Below the pieces are notes generated by a model. That model was given only the letters and a program-made list of their open reading frames with translations. It did no database searches and was not told the origin of the DNA. Positions 46,145-54,808 of a stretch of 64,000 bases of DNA are shown piece after piece. This DNA is from Pedobacter sp. MC2016-15 (GTDB lineage Bacteria > Bacteroidota > Bacteroidia > Sphingobacteriales > Sphingobacteriaceae): positions 310,001 to 374,000 of the forward strand of contig NZ_JAPIVS010000002.1 of assembly GCF_026239695.1 (NCBI RefSeq), in the 5' to 3' direction. Position numbers and translations under genes: made by a program. Within the stretch, counting starts at the first letter, position 1. Every line of letters starts with the position of its first letter.

Positions 46145-47392
46145 TTATTCAGACTTCGGCGCGCTGCCGGCAGTCTTGGGTTTCTTCTTCCAGAATTTGC
46201 GCTGAGGCTTTCTTTGTTGTGGCTTGCGGTCGCCGGTAGATGGAATTTCTCCCTCTGCAGGTGCTTCGCCAAGATGTTCTGGCAAAGGCATTCTGGTGAT
46301 CGTTTTGTCGATCAGTTTTTCTATGTTGGCAAACTTACGTTTGTCTTTATCATTCACTAAAGTAATCGCTGTTCCAGTTGTTGCAGCTCTGGCAGTACGC
46401 CCTATCCTATGGATATAATCTTCGGGATCATGTGGCACATCAAAGTTGATGACCAGCGTAATACCTTCCACATCGATACCCCTGGATAATACATCTGTTC
46501 CGATCAGCACCGGTACGCGCTTATTCTTAAACTCTGACAGGATCGCCTCACGTTCCTTCTGGTCCAGATCAGAGTGAAAAGCCTGGGCTTTGAAACCCAA
46601 TCCGCGAAAAACCTTTCCCAGGTTTTTAACTTTATCCTTTGTAGAAGCAAAAATGAGGATACTTGGGTATTCCACATTTTTCATCAGTTCCGTCAGCAGC
46701 TTTACCTTTTGCGCATCATGTACCAGATAAGCCTGCTGGTTGATTCCCGCTGCGGGTTTTGAAATCGCAATGCTGATCTGTTCAGGGTTGTGAAGCAAGT
46801 TGCCCGCGAGTTTCCTGATTTTTGGAGGCATAGTCGCTGAAAAAAGTACCGTCTGCCGTTTTTCAGGAAGAAAGCTCACAATACGCATGATATCATCATA
46901 AAAACCCATATCCAACATCCTGTCTGCCTCATCCAGTATCAGGTGCTGTAGCTGATCCAGCTTCAGAAGGCCCGAAGAAAGGTGCGAGATGAGCCTGCCT
47001 GGTGTGGCGATAATAATATCTACACCTTCACGCATACTGCGTTTCTGTTGTTCATATGCAATGCCGTCACCACCACCATAAACAGTCAATGAACTGATAT
47101 TGGTGAAATACGACAAGGCCTCAACCTGTAGGTCTATCTGTTGGGCAAGCTCACGTGTAGGGGCAAGAATAAGCGTATTATTATGGCGGTTCTCTGTATG
47201 GCTGATCATATTCATGACCGGCAGCAGATAGGCTCCTGTTTTACCAGTACCAGTTTGAGCACACGCTATTAAGTCTTTTTTCGCAAGGATGAGTGGAATT
47301 GCTTCCTGTTGTATCGGAGTTGCATTTCTGAAACCCATCGCTAATAAACCCTCTAAAAGATCGGGGTTAAAATTAAAATCTTTAAAATCCAA
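46145..47392 (-). CDS. DEAD-box RNA helicase (RhlE type)
   Basis: A 415-residue helicase with the Q motif (GFRNATPIQQEAIP), motif I AQTGTGKTGAYLLP, DEAD box LILDEADRMLDMGF, SAT motif and HRIGRTARA, ending in a basic tail (RKPQRKFWKKKPKTAG) likely to bind RNA. The start is the TTG at 47392 (MDFKDFNFNPDLL); a stop lies five codons upstream and no ATG is available. It probably acts in ribosome assembly or RNA decay. Confidence 0.93.
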   Translation of the reverse strand: MDFKDFNFNPDLLEGLLAMGFRNATPIQQEAIPLILAKKDLIACAQTGTGKTGAYLLPVMNMISHTENRHNNTLILAPTRELAQQIDLQVEALSYFTNISSLTVYGGGDGIAYEQQKRSMREGVDIIIATPGRLISHLSSGLLKLDQLQHLILDEADRMLDMGFYDDIMRIVSFLPEKRQTVLFSATMPPKIRKLAGNLLHNPEQISIAISKPAAGINQQAYLVHDAQKVKLLTELMKNVEYPSILIFASTKDKVKNLGKVFRGLGFKAQAFHSDLDQKEREAILSEFKNKRVPVLIGTDVLSRGIDVEGITLVINFDVPHDPEDYIHRIGRTARAATTGTAITLVNDKDKRKFANIEKLIDKTITRMPLPEHLGEAPAEGEIPSTGDRKPQQRKPQRKFWKKKPKTAGSAPKSE

Positions 47393-47462
47393 TATACTTG
47401 TATGTTATTCGTAATTGTTCTCTATAAAAGTAGCTTTTTTTTATGAGTAATTGTTTTTTTGG

Positions 47463-48251
47463 CTATTTTAATTGATCAGCATAACCAAACACCTTTTGCA
47501 GTAAAGTAGAGGAACGGGCTCCAATGTTATTCCTGATCGTCAATTCTTCCTGGGCTACCTGAATAAACATTCCATCAATAGCTTTTTGTGTCGCATAGCC
47601 AGAAAGATCGGTATTTACTGCGGCTACCATTGGCAGTTTGTTGTATTGTCCGGTTGCAGTGCTCCAATATTTTGTAGCGCCAACTTTATCCAGGCTTGAA
47701 GCAATCACAGGCTTAAATTTCTCCATCAGCTGCGCTGTAGTGGCTTTTTTGAAATATTCCGTAGCAGAATTCTGTTTGCCCAGGAGGATGTTGGTCGCGT
47801 CTGTCACCGTCATTTGTTTAATCGCTGATACAAAGATAGGTTTGGCTTCCTTCGCCGCATCTTCTGCTGCGCGGTTTAAGCTGGTAATCACGTTGTCTGC
47901 CAGTGAACCGAGTCCCAGGCTGCGCAGTGTTTTTTCAACTTTTTGCGCTTCTGGTGGGAACAGAATCTTTACAGCCATGTTGCCCAGGTATCCATCTTTT
48001 GCAGAGAGCAGATCCGCTCCGCGGGATATTCCTACTTCCAGCGCTTCCTTGATCCCCGTTCCAATTTCTGATGTGGTAGGTTTAGCTGCGGTTGTGGTGG
48101 TGGTAGTAGTAGTTGTCGTAGTTTTTCCCGGCTCTTTTTTTGTAGTGGTTACCTTTTTGATCAGGTCGCCTAATTTCGACTGGCCCTGAACATTGTAACT
48201 CATTAAGATGATGGCAGATAAAGTAATAGCCAGAGATTTTATATGATTCAT
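47463..48251 (-). CDS. DUF4197 family secreted protein with poly-Thr tract
   Basis: A 262-residue protein with a signal peptide (about 1-23, ending VQG) and a DUF4197 domain (about 62-255: IKEALEVGISRGADLLSAKD, then GYLGNMAVKILFPPEA). Between them is a run of 11 Thr (48090-48122) encoded by mixed ACN codons, probably a flexible linker. The family has no known function. Confidence 0.85.
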   Translation of the reverse strand: MNHIKSLAITLSAIILMSYNVQGQSKLGDLIKKVTTTKKEPGKTTTTTTTTTTTAAKPTTSEIGTGIKEALEVGISRGADLLSAKDGYLGNMAVKILFPPEAQKVEKTLRSLGLGSLADNVITSLNRAAEDAAKEAKPIFVSAIKQMTVTDATNILLGKQNSATEYFKKATTAQLMEKFKPVIASSLDKVGATKYWSTATGQYNKLPMVAAVNTDLSGYATQKAIDGMFIQVAQEELTIRNNIGARSSTLLQKVFGYADQLK

Positions 48252-48401
48252 TCCTGATAGTTAATATATCCAATAGTAAGCAAATCTCTGGCCATTTGTA
48301 CGAACTTTCAGAATTTACGCAAATGAGTCAAAAAATATTTTTATACTTGAAAAGAATTTTCCTCCATCTATACTTTGAAGTTTATAAAGAATACAGCCGG
48401 A

Positions 48402-48953
48402 ATGAAGGACCAGGATGATGCGGTGCTTCTTGCTCAGTACAAGAGTACAGGGAGCCTGGAGCTGCTTGGTGTCTTGTATAGCAGGTATATGCCCCTGGTC
48501 TATGGGGTATGCCTTTCCTATTTCAAAGATGAGGAAGCCAGTAAAGATGCTGTGATGCAGATCTTTGAGGAACTGGTGCTGAAGCTGCGTTTGCATGAAG
48601 TGAAAAACTTTAAAAGCTGGTTACATGTGCTCACCAGGAACCATTGTCTGATGGCACTTCGTAAGCTGGCAAAACAGGATACGGTATCTATCGAAGATGT
48701 ATTTGTGGAAAATGCCGATTTTGTGCATCTTGATATCGAAGATACAAAAGAGACGCAGCTAACCATTATGGAGAAATGCATGGATACGCTTCCTGAAGAG
48801 CAGAAAATTAGTGTAGACCTATTTTATCTGCAGGAAAAATGTTATAAGGAAGTTGCCGATATCACGGGTTATGAAATGCTCAAAGTAAAGAGTTATATTC
48901 AAAACGGAAAGCGTAACTTAAAAAATTGTATAGAGAAAAACAGCAGTGAATAA
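48402..48953 (+). CDS. ECF-type RNA polymerase sigma factor
   Basis: A 183-residue sigma-70 family protein with region 2 (LYSRYMPLVYGVCLSYFKDE, then EELVLKLRLHEVKNFKSWLH) and region 4 (LPEEQKISVDLFYLQEKCYK). The ATG at 48402 (MKDQDDAVLLAQYK) is the natural start; a TTG at 48375 would add nine residues. Its end overlaps the next gene by 8 bases, the usual sigma/anti-sigma arrangement. Confidence 0.9.
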   Translation: MKDQDDAVLLAQYKSTGSLELLGVLYSRYMPLVYGVCLSYFKDEEASKDAVMQIFEELVLKLRLHEVKNFKSWLHVLTRNHCLMALRKLAKQDTVSIEDVFVENADFVHLDIEDTKETQLTIMEKCMDTLPEEQKISVDLFYLQEKCYKEVADITGYEMLKVKSYIQNGKRNLKNCIEKNSSE

Positions 48954-49824
48954 CGATTGGTTAGATATAGAATTACTGGAAGATTACCTGGATGGTAAGC
49001 TTGACAGCAAAGCTATGCACCGGATAGAAAAGCAGGCGCTTGAAGATCCGTTTGTTGCGCAGGCACTTGCCGGATTGGCTGAATCGCCTAAGCGAGCCTC
49101 GCAAAATGTATCGCTGCTGCAAAAGCAACTCTATGAACGTATAGGTCAGCAACAGGTCGTAAAGAAAGAAAGCGTATATACCTGGCAGCGCCTTAGCATT
49201 GCCGCTGCTGCCGCAGTGATGTTTATCTCTGTCAGCATTATCTTCTTTATGCGTGAGCAGGGACGGCAGGAGGAACTAACGAAAATTAAAAATCGCCCCA
49301 AAAATATCGAAGTAAATATTGCACCTACAGTGGCTGCTGTAGATTCAGCCATAAACATTCCTGTAGCTACTGCCACTCCGGAAGCAAAGATAAACCCTGT
49401 AGGCGTTGGCCAGATTAGTCCCAGAAGACAAGCGGAAAATCAGCCTGTACAGGCTGCGGTGACCTCTGCTGATATTCAGGCGATGAAACAGGATACTGCA
49501 GCCATAGAAAGTCAGGTGGCTGCCAGTAAAGCAACTGCGAGAATAGCTTCAGTTCTGCCCGCAGCTGCAGCTCCGGTAGGAGGATGGGCCAATCTCAACA
49601 GCTATATTTCTGATCATAATAAACTCGCGCAGGAAGGTAGTGCCGGCAAGTTTGTAGAGCTTAGCTTTATGATTGATGCTGAAGGTAGCCCTTCAGATAT
49701 TAAAGTAGAGAAAGGTGCAGTAAAAGAATATGCCGATGAAGCTATACGTCTGATCAAAGAAGGACCAAAGTGGGAGCAGCCAAAAGCTACCGGGGCTAGA
49801 ATAAGTTATACAATAGCCTTCTAA
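48946..49824 (+). CDS. Membrane protein with anti-sigma-like N-terminus and TonB C-terminal domain
   Basis: A 292-residue protein starting at GTG. An acidic N-terminus (WLDIELLEDYLDGKLDSKAM) resembles anti-sigma or sigma-regulated membrane proteins, one membrane helix lies near 83-100, an Ala/Pro/Gln-rich periplasmic linker follows, and the C-terminus (about 215-292) is a TonB_C domain (VELSFMIDAEGSPSDIKVEK, then EAIRLIKEGPKWEQP). It may link the sigma factor to a TonB-type periplasmic contact. Function is inferred from architecture. Confidence 0.8.
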   Translation: MNNDWLDIELLEDYLDGKLDSKAMHRIEKQALEDPFVAQALAGLAESPKRASQNVSLLQKQLYERIGQQQVVKKESVYTWQRLSIAAAAAVMFISVSIIFFMREQGRQEELTKIKNRPKNIEVNIAPTVAAVDSAINIPVATATPEAKINPVGVGQISPRRQAENQPVQAAVTSADIQAMKQDTAAIESQVAASKATARIASVLPAAAAPVGGWANLNSYISDHNKLAQEGSAGKFVELSFMIDAEGSPSDIKVEKGAVKEYADEAIRLIKEGPKWEQPKATGARISYTIAF

Positions 49825-49840
49825 ATCCAAATCCTTTTTT

Positions 49841-49872
49841 AAAAAAAAATGCCGGAAATCCAGTTCCGGCAT
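49841..49872 (-). terminator. Terminator of the pit operon
   Basis: On the minus strand a perfect 9-bp stem (49872-49864 with 49857-49849) is followed by a run of T from 49849 down. Confidence 0.85.
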
Positions 49873-49897
49873 CTGTGGTAAATTCTTTATTCAAATA

Positions 49898-50911
49898 CTA
49901 AGAGAAAATCAAATGTATCAGGCTGAAGATGACTGCTGCTAGAGTAGCCGAAACGGGGATCGTTAAAACCCATGCCCAAAGCAGGTTCACCGTTACACCC
50001 CACCTTACTGCTGATACCCTTTTCAGTAATCCCACACCAACAATAGATCCTGTGATGGTGTGTGTCGTAGATACCGGAATACCAAAATGCTCCGTTAAAC
50101 CAAGTGTCACCGCACCGGCTGTTTCTGCTGCTACTCCCTCGAAAGCATTCACCTTAGTAATCTTGGAACCCATGGTCTTTACAATCTTCCATCCACCGCT
50201 CATGGTACCCAGAGAAATTGCTGCATAACACGAAATAGGAATCCATTCCGGCATTGCATCACCTGTTTGCAGTACATTGGCAGCAACCATTGAAACATAG
50301 ATGATACCCATCACTTTTTGCGCATCATTACCTCCATGGGTAAAACTTAAGGCTGCAGATGATATTAACTGTAGTTTCTTAAACCACCATTCTGCGACAG
50401 ATGGCCGTGCATTTTTTGCGAGATGTAACAGAATAATGGAGATGATCACTGAAATGAACATACCTATAACCGGGGCAAGAACAATAAAAGCGATTACTTT
50501 AAGGATGGGCGTAAAATTAATAGCTGCCATTGCACTGGCGCCCATAGACGCCGCTTTGGCCATACCTGCCCCAGCAAAACCACCTAAAAGTGTATGTGAT
50601 GAACTTGATGGTATACCATACCACCAGGTAAAGAGGTTCCACACAATTGCAGCTACAAGTCCGGCAAGGATCACCTCTAAAGTGATATATTCTTCCAGAA
50701 CAGTTTTGGCGATTGTATTGGCAACCTTATGATCAGTAAAATAGAAATAAGCGGCAAAGTTAAACAGTGCTGCCCATAATACCGCCTGAAAAGGCGTGAG
50801 GACTTTAGTAGATACAACCGTAGCGATTGAGTTGGCCGCATCATGAAAACCATTGATATAGTCAAACCCAATAGCCAGAATTATTACAACAACCAATAAG
50901 GTAGTTACCAT
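49898..50911 (-). CDS. pit: Low-affinity inorganic phosphate transporter (Pit family)
   Basis: A 337-residue, highly hydrophobic permease. The two Pit signature repeats are present: GFDYINGFHDAANSIATVVS near 15 and a second copy with LSFTHGGNDAQKVMGIIYV near 193. It imports metal-phosphate with protons. It lies 11 bases after the DUF47 gene. Confidence 0.93.
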   Translation of the reverse strand: MVTTLLVVVIILAIGFDYINGFHDAANSIATVVSTKVLTPFQAVLWAALFNFAAYFYFTDHKVANTIAKTVLEEYITLEVILAGLVAAIVWNLFTWWYGIPSSSSHTLLGGFAGAGMAKAASMGASAMAAINFTPILKVIAFIVLAPVIGMFISVIISIILLHLAKNARPSVAEWWFKKLQLISSAALSFTHGGNDAQKVMGIIYVSMVAANVLQTGDAMPEWIPISCYAAISLGTMSGGWKIVKTMGSKITKVNAFEGVAAETAGAVTLGLTEHFGIPVSTTHTITGSIVGVGLLKRVSAVRWGVTVNLLWAWVLTIPVSATLAAVIFSLIHLIFS

Positions 50912-50922
50912 CTTTATTATTT

Positions 50923-51564
50923 TTAAGCGTTCTTAACCAGGATAGATTCCAACACATTCGCGGCATCTTCACATTTATCCGTTGCCATTTCCAGTGTTTG
51001 CAGAACTTCTTTTTGTTTAATCAGTTCAATTGCATTGGTTTCAAATTCAAATAATCTTGCTATAGCCAGGTTACATACGTAGTCTGCCTGATTTTCACCG
51101 CTGTTGATACGTACACATGCATCTGCGATTACACGGATATTTTTGAAGCTTCTCAGTTCCCTGATCGCTTTGTCCAAATCCGTACACATCTCTACCAGAA
51201 GCTCTGCAAGTTTGATCATTGCATCACCAATATTCTTGATGTTGTATAATTCAATATTTGTTGCTGAGGCATGAATGTAATCTGCAATATCATCAACTGC
51301 ACTTGCGAGAGCATGGATATCCTCCCTGTCGAATGGAGTAATAAAGTTTTTGCTCAGTTCCAGAAAGATAGAATGCGTGATATCATCTCCAACGTGTTCT
51401 AAACGTTCAATTTCCTTGATGTATTCTTTTCTCTTTTCCAGATCCTTAGTGCTTAATGCTAGAAAAAGAGCTTCAGAAATTTTTAAAACATTATTTCCTG
51501 CTTGTTCAAAAAGGGGTTGGAACTTTTTGTCTTTTGGTGTAAAGAACTTGAAAATGTTATTCAT
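50923..51564 (-). CDS. DUF47 family phosphate transport regulator (PhoU-like)
   Basis: A 213-residue all-helical protein of the DUF47/PhoU-like family, with FFTPKDKKFQPLFEQAGNNV and the acidic metal-binding helix ERLEHVGDDITHSIFLELSK followed by FDREDIHALASAVDDIADYI. Such proteins are almost always coupled to Pit transporters and modulate them. It starts the pit operon behind a good -7 box. Confidence 0.92.
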   Translation of the reverse strand: MNNIFKFFTPKDKKFQPLFEQAGNNVLKISEALFLALSTKDLEKRKEYIKEIERLEHVGDDITHSIFLELSKNFITPFDREDIHALASAVDDIADYIHASATNIELYNIKNIGDAMIKLAELLVEMCTDLDKAIRELRSFKNIRVIADACVRINSGENQADYVCNLAIARLFEFETNAIELIKQKEVLQTLEMATDKCEDAANVLESILVKNA

Positions 51565-51584
51565 GCTGACTGTAAAATATGGTA

Positions 51585-51592
51585 CAAAAGTA
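51585..51592 (-). promoter_or_regulatory. -7 promoter box of the DUF47-pit operon
   Basis: TACTTTTG on the minus strand, 20 bases before the ATG at 51564. The -33 position is occupied by TGTTAA repeats rather than TTTG. Confidence 0.6.
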
Positions 51593-51601
51593 GTAAGACA
51601 A

Positions 51602-51625
51602 TGTTAAGTTAATGTTAACTGTTAA
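51602..51625. promoter_or_regulatory. TGTTAA direct repeats, possible PhoB/PhoP-type box
   Basis: TGTTAA occurs at 51602, 51613 and 51620, with GTTAA at 51608. The 11-base step between the first two fits tandem binding by an OmpR-family regulator, and the site covers the -33 region of the phosphate operon. Confidence 0.45.
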
Positions 51626-51650
51626 CTAATGCCACATATTTCTGATATAT

Positions 51651-52676
51651 TTAACCAGTCTTCTCCAGGGTAAAGGCGAAAGTAGTACCAATCTGTAATG
51701 TACTCCTTACTGTAATGATCTGTTGGTGAGCTTCTAAGATGTGCTTCACAATAGCTAAACCCAATCCGGTTCCACCAACTTCACGGGAGCGGTGAGAATC
51801 TATTCTGTAAAAACGTTCAAATAATCTGGATAAGTGTTTTTCATCAATCCCGATTCCGTCATCTGTTACTTCTACCAGAAACTGGTCATGAAGTTCAAAG
51901 ACTTTGATCGCTGTTGATCCATGTTCTTTACCATACTTGATAGAGTTAGAGATCAGATTGATCATTACCTGTCTGATTTTTTCGCGGTCAGCCCTTACAA
52001 ATGCGGGATGCATATATTTTTCTTTGAAAGATAGTGATATCTCTCTTTTTTTCGCTTTATCCTCCAGTCCTTCCATCACTTCTTTTGCCAGCAGTACAAA
52101 ATCAAACTTCTGATAGTCGATAGGGATTTCTCCGGATTCAAGTTTCGAAATCGAGTCGAGATCATTAATCAGGTAGCTTAAACGCTCTACATTCTTTTCT
52201 GCCTTTTGTAAGAATTTTACAGCCATTTCCGGATCGTCGATCAGGCAGTCCTGCAAGGTTTCAATATATCCCTGGATGGCAAAGAGAGGGGTCTTAAATT
52301 CATGTGAGACATTGGATAGAAACTCTCTTCTGAATTGTTCCTGTTTTTTCAGTACATCAATCTCATTTTTTTTAGCTCCGGCCCATTCCTTTACTTCCTG
52401 TTCCACATCGTTGATCGGATCAGAACTTACGTATTCCCCCAGAGCATCTTTAAGATCCTTTCCAAGTTTCAGGTTGTGGATAAGTTTATAAATCAGTTTG
52501 ATTTTAGAATAGATATATTTCTCCAGCAAATAATAAAAGAGGATAAAGCTTGTGGCAAAAGATATCCCAAAAGATACCAGCAGGTAGTACCAGCTTTGCT
52601 GAAAGTGGAAATTTACCAATGCAATAGAGAGCGCAACTGCAAGCGCAGTGATCAGAACGAGGACACTTAACTTCAT
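51651..52676 (-). CDS. PhoR-like sensor histidine kinase
   Basis: A 341-residue kinase with two N-terminal membrane helices (about 4-22 and 30-50) and almost no periplasmic loop, a HisKA domain with SNVSHEFKTPLFAIQGYIET near 124, and an ATPase domain with DGIGIDEKHLSRLFERFYR and GGTGLGLAIVKHI. The short sensor part and the adjacent DUF47-pit operon suggest PhoR. Its response regulator is not in the window. It follows the DUF4130 gene by 28 bases. Confidence 0.88.
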   Translation of the reverse strand: MKLSVLVLITALAVALSIALVNFHFQQSWYYLLVSFGISFATSFILFYYLLEKYIYSKIKLIYKLIHNLKLGKDLKDALGEYVSSDPINDVEQEVKEWAGAKKNEIDVLKKQEQFRREFLSNVSHEFKTPLFAIQGYIETLQDCLIDDPEMAVKFLQKAEKNVERLSYLINDLDSISKLESGEIPIDYQKFDFVLLAKEVMEGLEDKAKKREISLSFKEKYMHPAFVRADREKIRQVMINLISNSIKYGKEHGSTAIKVFELHDQFLVEVTDDGIGIDEKHLSRLFERFYRIDSHRSREVGGTGLGLAIVKHILEAHQQIITVRSTLQIGTTFAFTLEKTG

Positions 52677-52704
52677 GTAGGCAATTTACAAGTAAATTTA
52701 TAAA

Positions 52705-53469
52705 TTACAGCTGTTTCTCTGTGAGGTATTTCCAATATCTTTTGGGTACATGCTGCACATGGAGTTTCGTGTTTTTCCTTGCTACAATATTCGCACTTTT
52801 GAAATAATCCTTCCACAGAACAGCGTATAACGCCTCTTTGTCTGATAAGGCTGAAGCTGAGGGTTGCATGGATTTTTGCTGTTCATTAAAATCCATTTTT
52901 ATTTCTTCCACTTTTTCCAGGTCATAGAACAGGCCATATTTACGGTTGATATCGTATATGATCCATTGCTGATCCGCATAGCGATTCCTGAAGTGATTCA
53001 TTATCAATGGCAACACGTTAAAATCAGGATCTATTCCGCAATAAAAGATACCGTCAGCAGTATGCTGAAAGCGGATAAAAGCCTCCATCCTGTGTTTTTC
53101 ACGTTCTACTTTGATGGCAGTCTGACTGATAGCAAGCACATATGGGTTGCCATAATTGTTTTCAGCCCCGGCTACATTGGAAAATATATAACAGGTAAAC
53201 TCAAATAAGTTGATATAAGCCTGTTCCGTCTCAGAAAGATAGGTGCAATAAAACCTGCGGATCCAGGCTTTTGGTAATCGCGACTGCAAGCCTTTCCAAA
53301 CCCTGTCGGCCTTTCTTTCTTCAGAAAATATCTCCAGATGCTCAGAAAAAGCATCAGGCTGAAATGCGGCACGGGTGATGAGTCGGATAGGACCGGGCTT
53401 GCGCTCAAACCATTCAAAAACTGAACACAGCAAACCTTCCAGACTTCCGTCAAATACATAGGTCTGCAT
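52705..53469 (-). CDS. DUF4130 (TIGR03915-like) DNA-metabolism protein
   Basis: A 254-residue protein matching the DUF4130/TIGR03915 family as I recall it: TYVFDGSLEGLLCSVFEWFE at the N-terminus, HRMEAFIRFQ in the middle and IYDINRKYGLFYDLEKV towards the end. The family is found almost only beside the radical SAM protein encoded next door, from which it is separated by one base. Some members are fused to a uracil-DNA glycosylase-like domain, absent here. Its biochemical role is not established. Confidence 0.85.
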   Translation of the reverse strand: MQTYVFDGSLEGLLCSVFEWFERKPGPIRLITRAAFQPDAFSEHLEIFSEERKADRVWKGLQSRLPKAWIRRFYCTYLSETEQAYINLFEFTCYIFSNVAGAENNYGNPYVLAISQTAIKVEREKHRMEAFIRFQHTADGIFYCGIDPDFNVLPLIMNHFRNRYADQQWIIYDINRKYGLFYDLEKVEEIKMDFNEQQKSMQPSASALSDKEALYAVLWKDYFKSANIVARKNTKLHVQHVPKRYWKYLTEKQL

Positions 53470-53470
53470 C

Positions 53471-54727
53471 TTAAAAAAGAATCAGCTGACTGGTATCGTT
53501 CTTAATATATTTACTCTGACTTTCCGCAAGAATGAAAGATTTGATTTGCGTACCCTGATAATCCTTCAATTGATAAGGGCTGTCGGCACATTTTATAAAA
53601 TGTTTGGCCCTGTTATAGGCAACACCTATTTTCTGCAGCTGGTCGATACGAAGCTTGCCAAATTTCCTGGCCTGTACAATTTTTTTTGCCGAACCTACGC
53701 CGATCCCCGGAACCCGGAGAATCATTTTATAAGCAGCCACATTAATATCTACCGGAAAATGCTGGAGGTTACGCAAGGCCCAGCTCAGTTTCGGATCAAT
53801 ATCAATATCAAGGTGAGGGTTGATATCATTCAGGAGTTCATTCACATGAAAGCCGTAAAAGCGCATCAGCCAGTCGGTCTGGTATAAACGGTTTTCGCGG
53901 ATCAGTGGAGGCTGCGTACCCAGAACGGGCATCCTGCTGTCATTGCTGATCGGTATATAACCTGAATAATAGACCCGTTTCAATGAAAAGTTTCTGTAAA
54001 AAGCATCTGCGGTATGCATGATGTCCTTGTCAGTTTCAGGTGTAGCACCAATTACCATTTGTGTGCTCTGACCTGCAGGAACAAACTTTGGCACACTGCG
54101 GATCAGTTTACGTTCTTCCTTAAACTGTACAATCTGGTTTTGTACATATCCTAAAGGTTTGATCACATCCTGATGGCTCTTATCCGGTGCCAGCAGCTTT
54201 AGTCCACTTTCAGTAGGCATCTCCAGGTTGATACTCATACGGTCGGCATACATACCTGCTTCACGGATCAACTCATCACTTGCACCAGGAATAGTTTTAA
54301 GATGGATATAACCGTTGAAACGTTCTTCCAGCCGCAATTTCTTGACAACCCTTACCAGACGTTCCATGGTAAAATCTGCATTTTTGAAAATACCGGAACT
54401 AAGGAACAGACCTTCAATATAATTTCTGCGGTAAAAGTTCATTGTCAGCTCTACTACCTCTTCAACAGTAAAGGCGGCGCGCTCAATATCATTGCTTTTA
54501 CGCGAAACGCAATAAGCACAATCAAAAATACAATGATTCGTCAGCAAGATCTTCAGCAATGATACACATCGTCCATCTTCAGTATAGGTATGACATATAC
54601 CGGAAGCGTGGCTGTTTCCCAATCCCTTATTATCATTCTTTCTTGTGCCTCCACTGGAAGAACAGGAAACATCATATTTGGCTGCGTCAGCCAGGATATT
54701 GAGCTTTTCTCTAATGCGTTCAGACAT
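53471..54727 (-). CDS. Radical SAM protein of putative DNA repair/modification (TIGR03916-like)
   Basis: A 418-residue enzyme. The iron-sulfur motif CxxxCxxC is present as CIFDCAYC near residue 70, in the context TNHCIFDCAYCVSRKSNDIE. The TIM-barrel part ends near 300 and is followed by a helix-hairpin-helix region (MILRVPGIGVGSAKKIVQAR near 345) that should bind DNA. It heads a two-gene unit with the DUF4130 protein. A large dyad overlaps its promoter. The reaction is unknown; repair of DNA damage is a family-level hypothesis. Confidence 0.88.
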   Translation of the reverse strand: MSERIREKLNILADAAKYDVSCSSSGGTRKNDNKGLGNSHASGICHTYTEDGRCVSLLKILLTNHCIFDCAYCVSRKSNDIERAAFTVEEVVELTMNFYRRNYIEGLFLSSGIFKNADFTMERLVRVVKKLRLEERFNGYIHLKTIPGASDELIREAGMYADRMSINLEMPTESGLKLLAPDKSHQDVIKPLGYVQNQIVQFKEERKLIRSVPKFVPAGQSTQMVIGATPETDKDIMHTADAFYRNFSLKRVYYSGYIPISNDSRMPVLGTQPPLIRENRLYQTDWLMRFYGFHVNELLNDINPHLDIDIDPKLSWALRNLQHFPVDINVAAYKMILRVPGIGVGSAKKIVQARKFGKLRIDQLQKIGVAYNRAKHFIKCADSPYQLKDYQGTQIKSFILAESQSKYIKNDTSQLILF

Positions 54728-54739
54728 AATCTTTATTTT

Positions 54740-54777
54740 ACTAACAAATATAGCAATAAATTGCTAGTAAAATTAGT
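54740..54777. promoter_or_regulatory. Two-level dyad operator over the radical SAM promoter
   Basis: The inner arms TAGCAAT and ATTGCTA (54751-54757, 54760-54766) flank AA; outer arms ACTAA (54740-54744) and TTAGT (54773-54777) lie 6 bases out on each side. The dyad covers the TATATTTG -7 box (54745-54752, minus strand), as expected for a repressor site. Confidence 0.65.
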
Positions 54778-54808
54778 TTAAAGCATTCCTTTCACGAATA
54801 GAAACAGG

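Noticed and set aside
48090..48122. Phase-variable repeat in the DUF4197 gene
   Set aside because: The unit is three bases and the codons are mixed, so slippage would change length but not the frame, and the repeat is imperfect.
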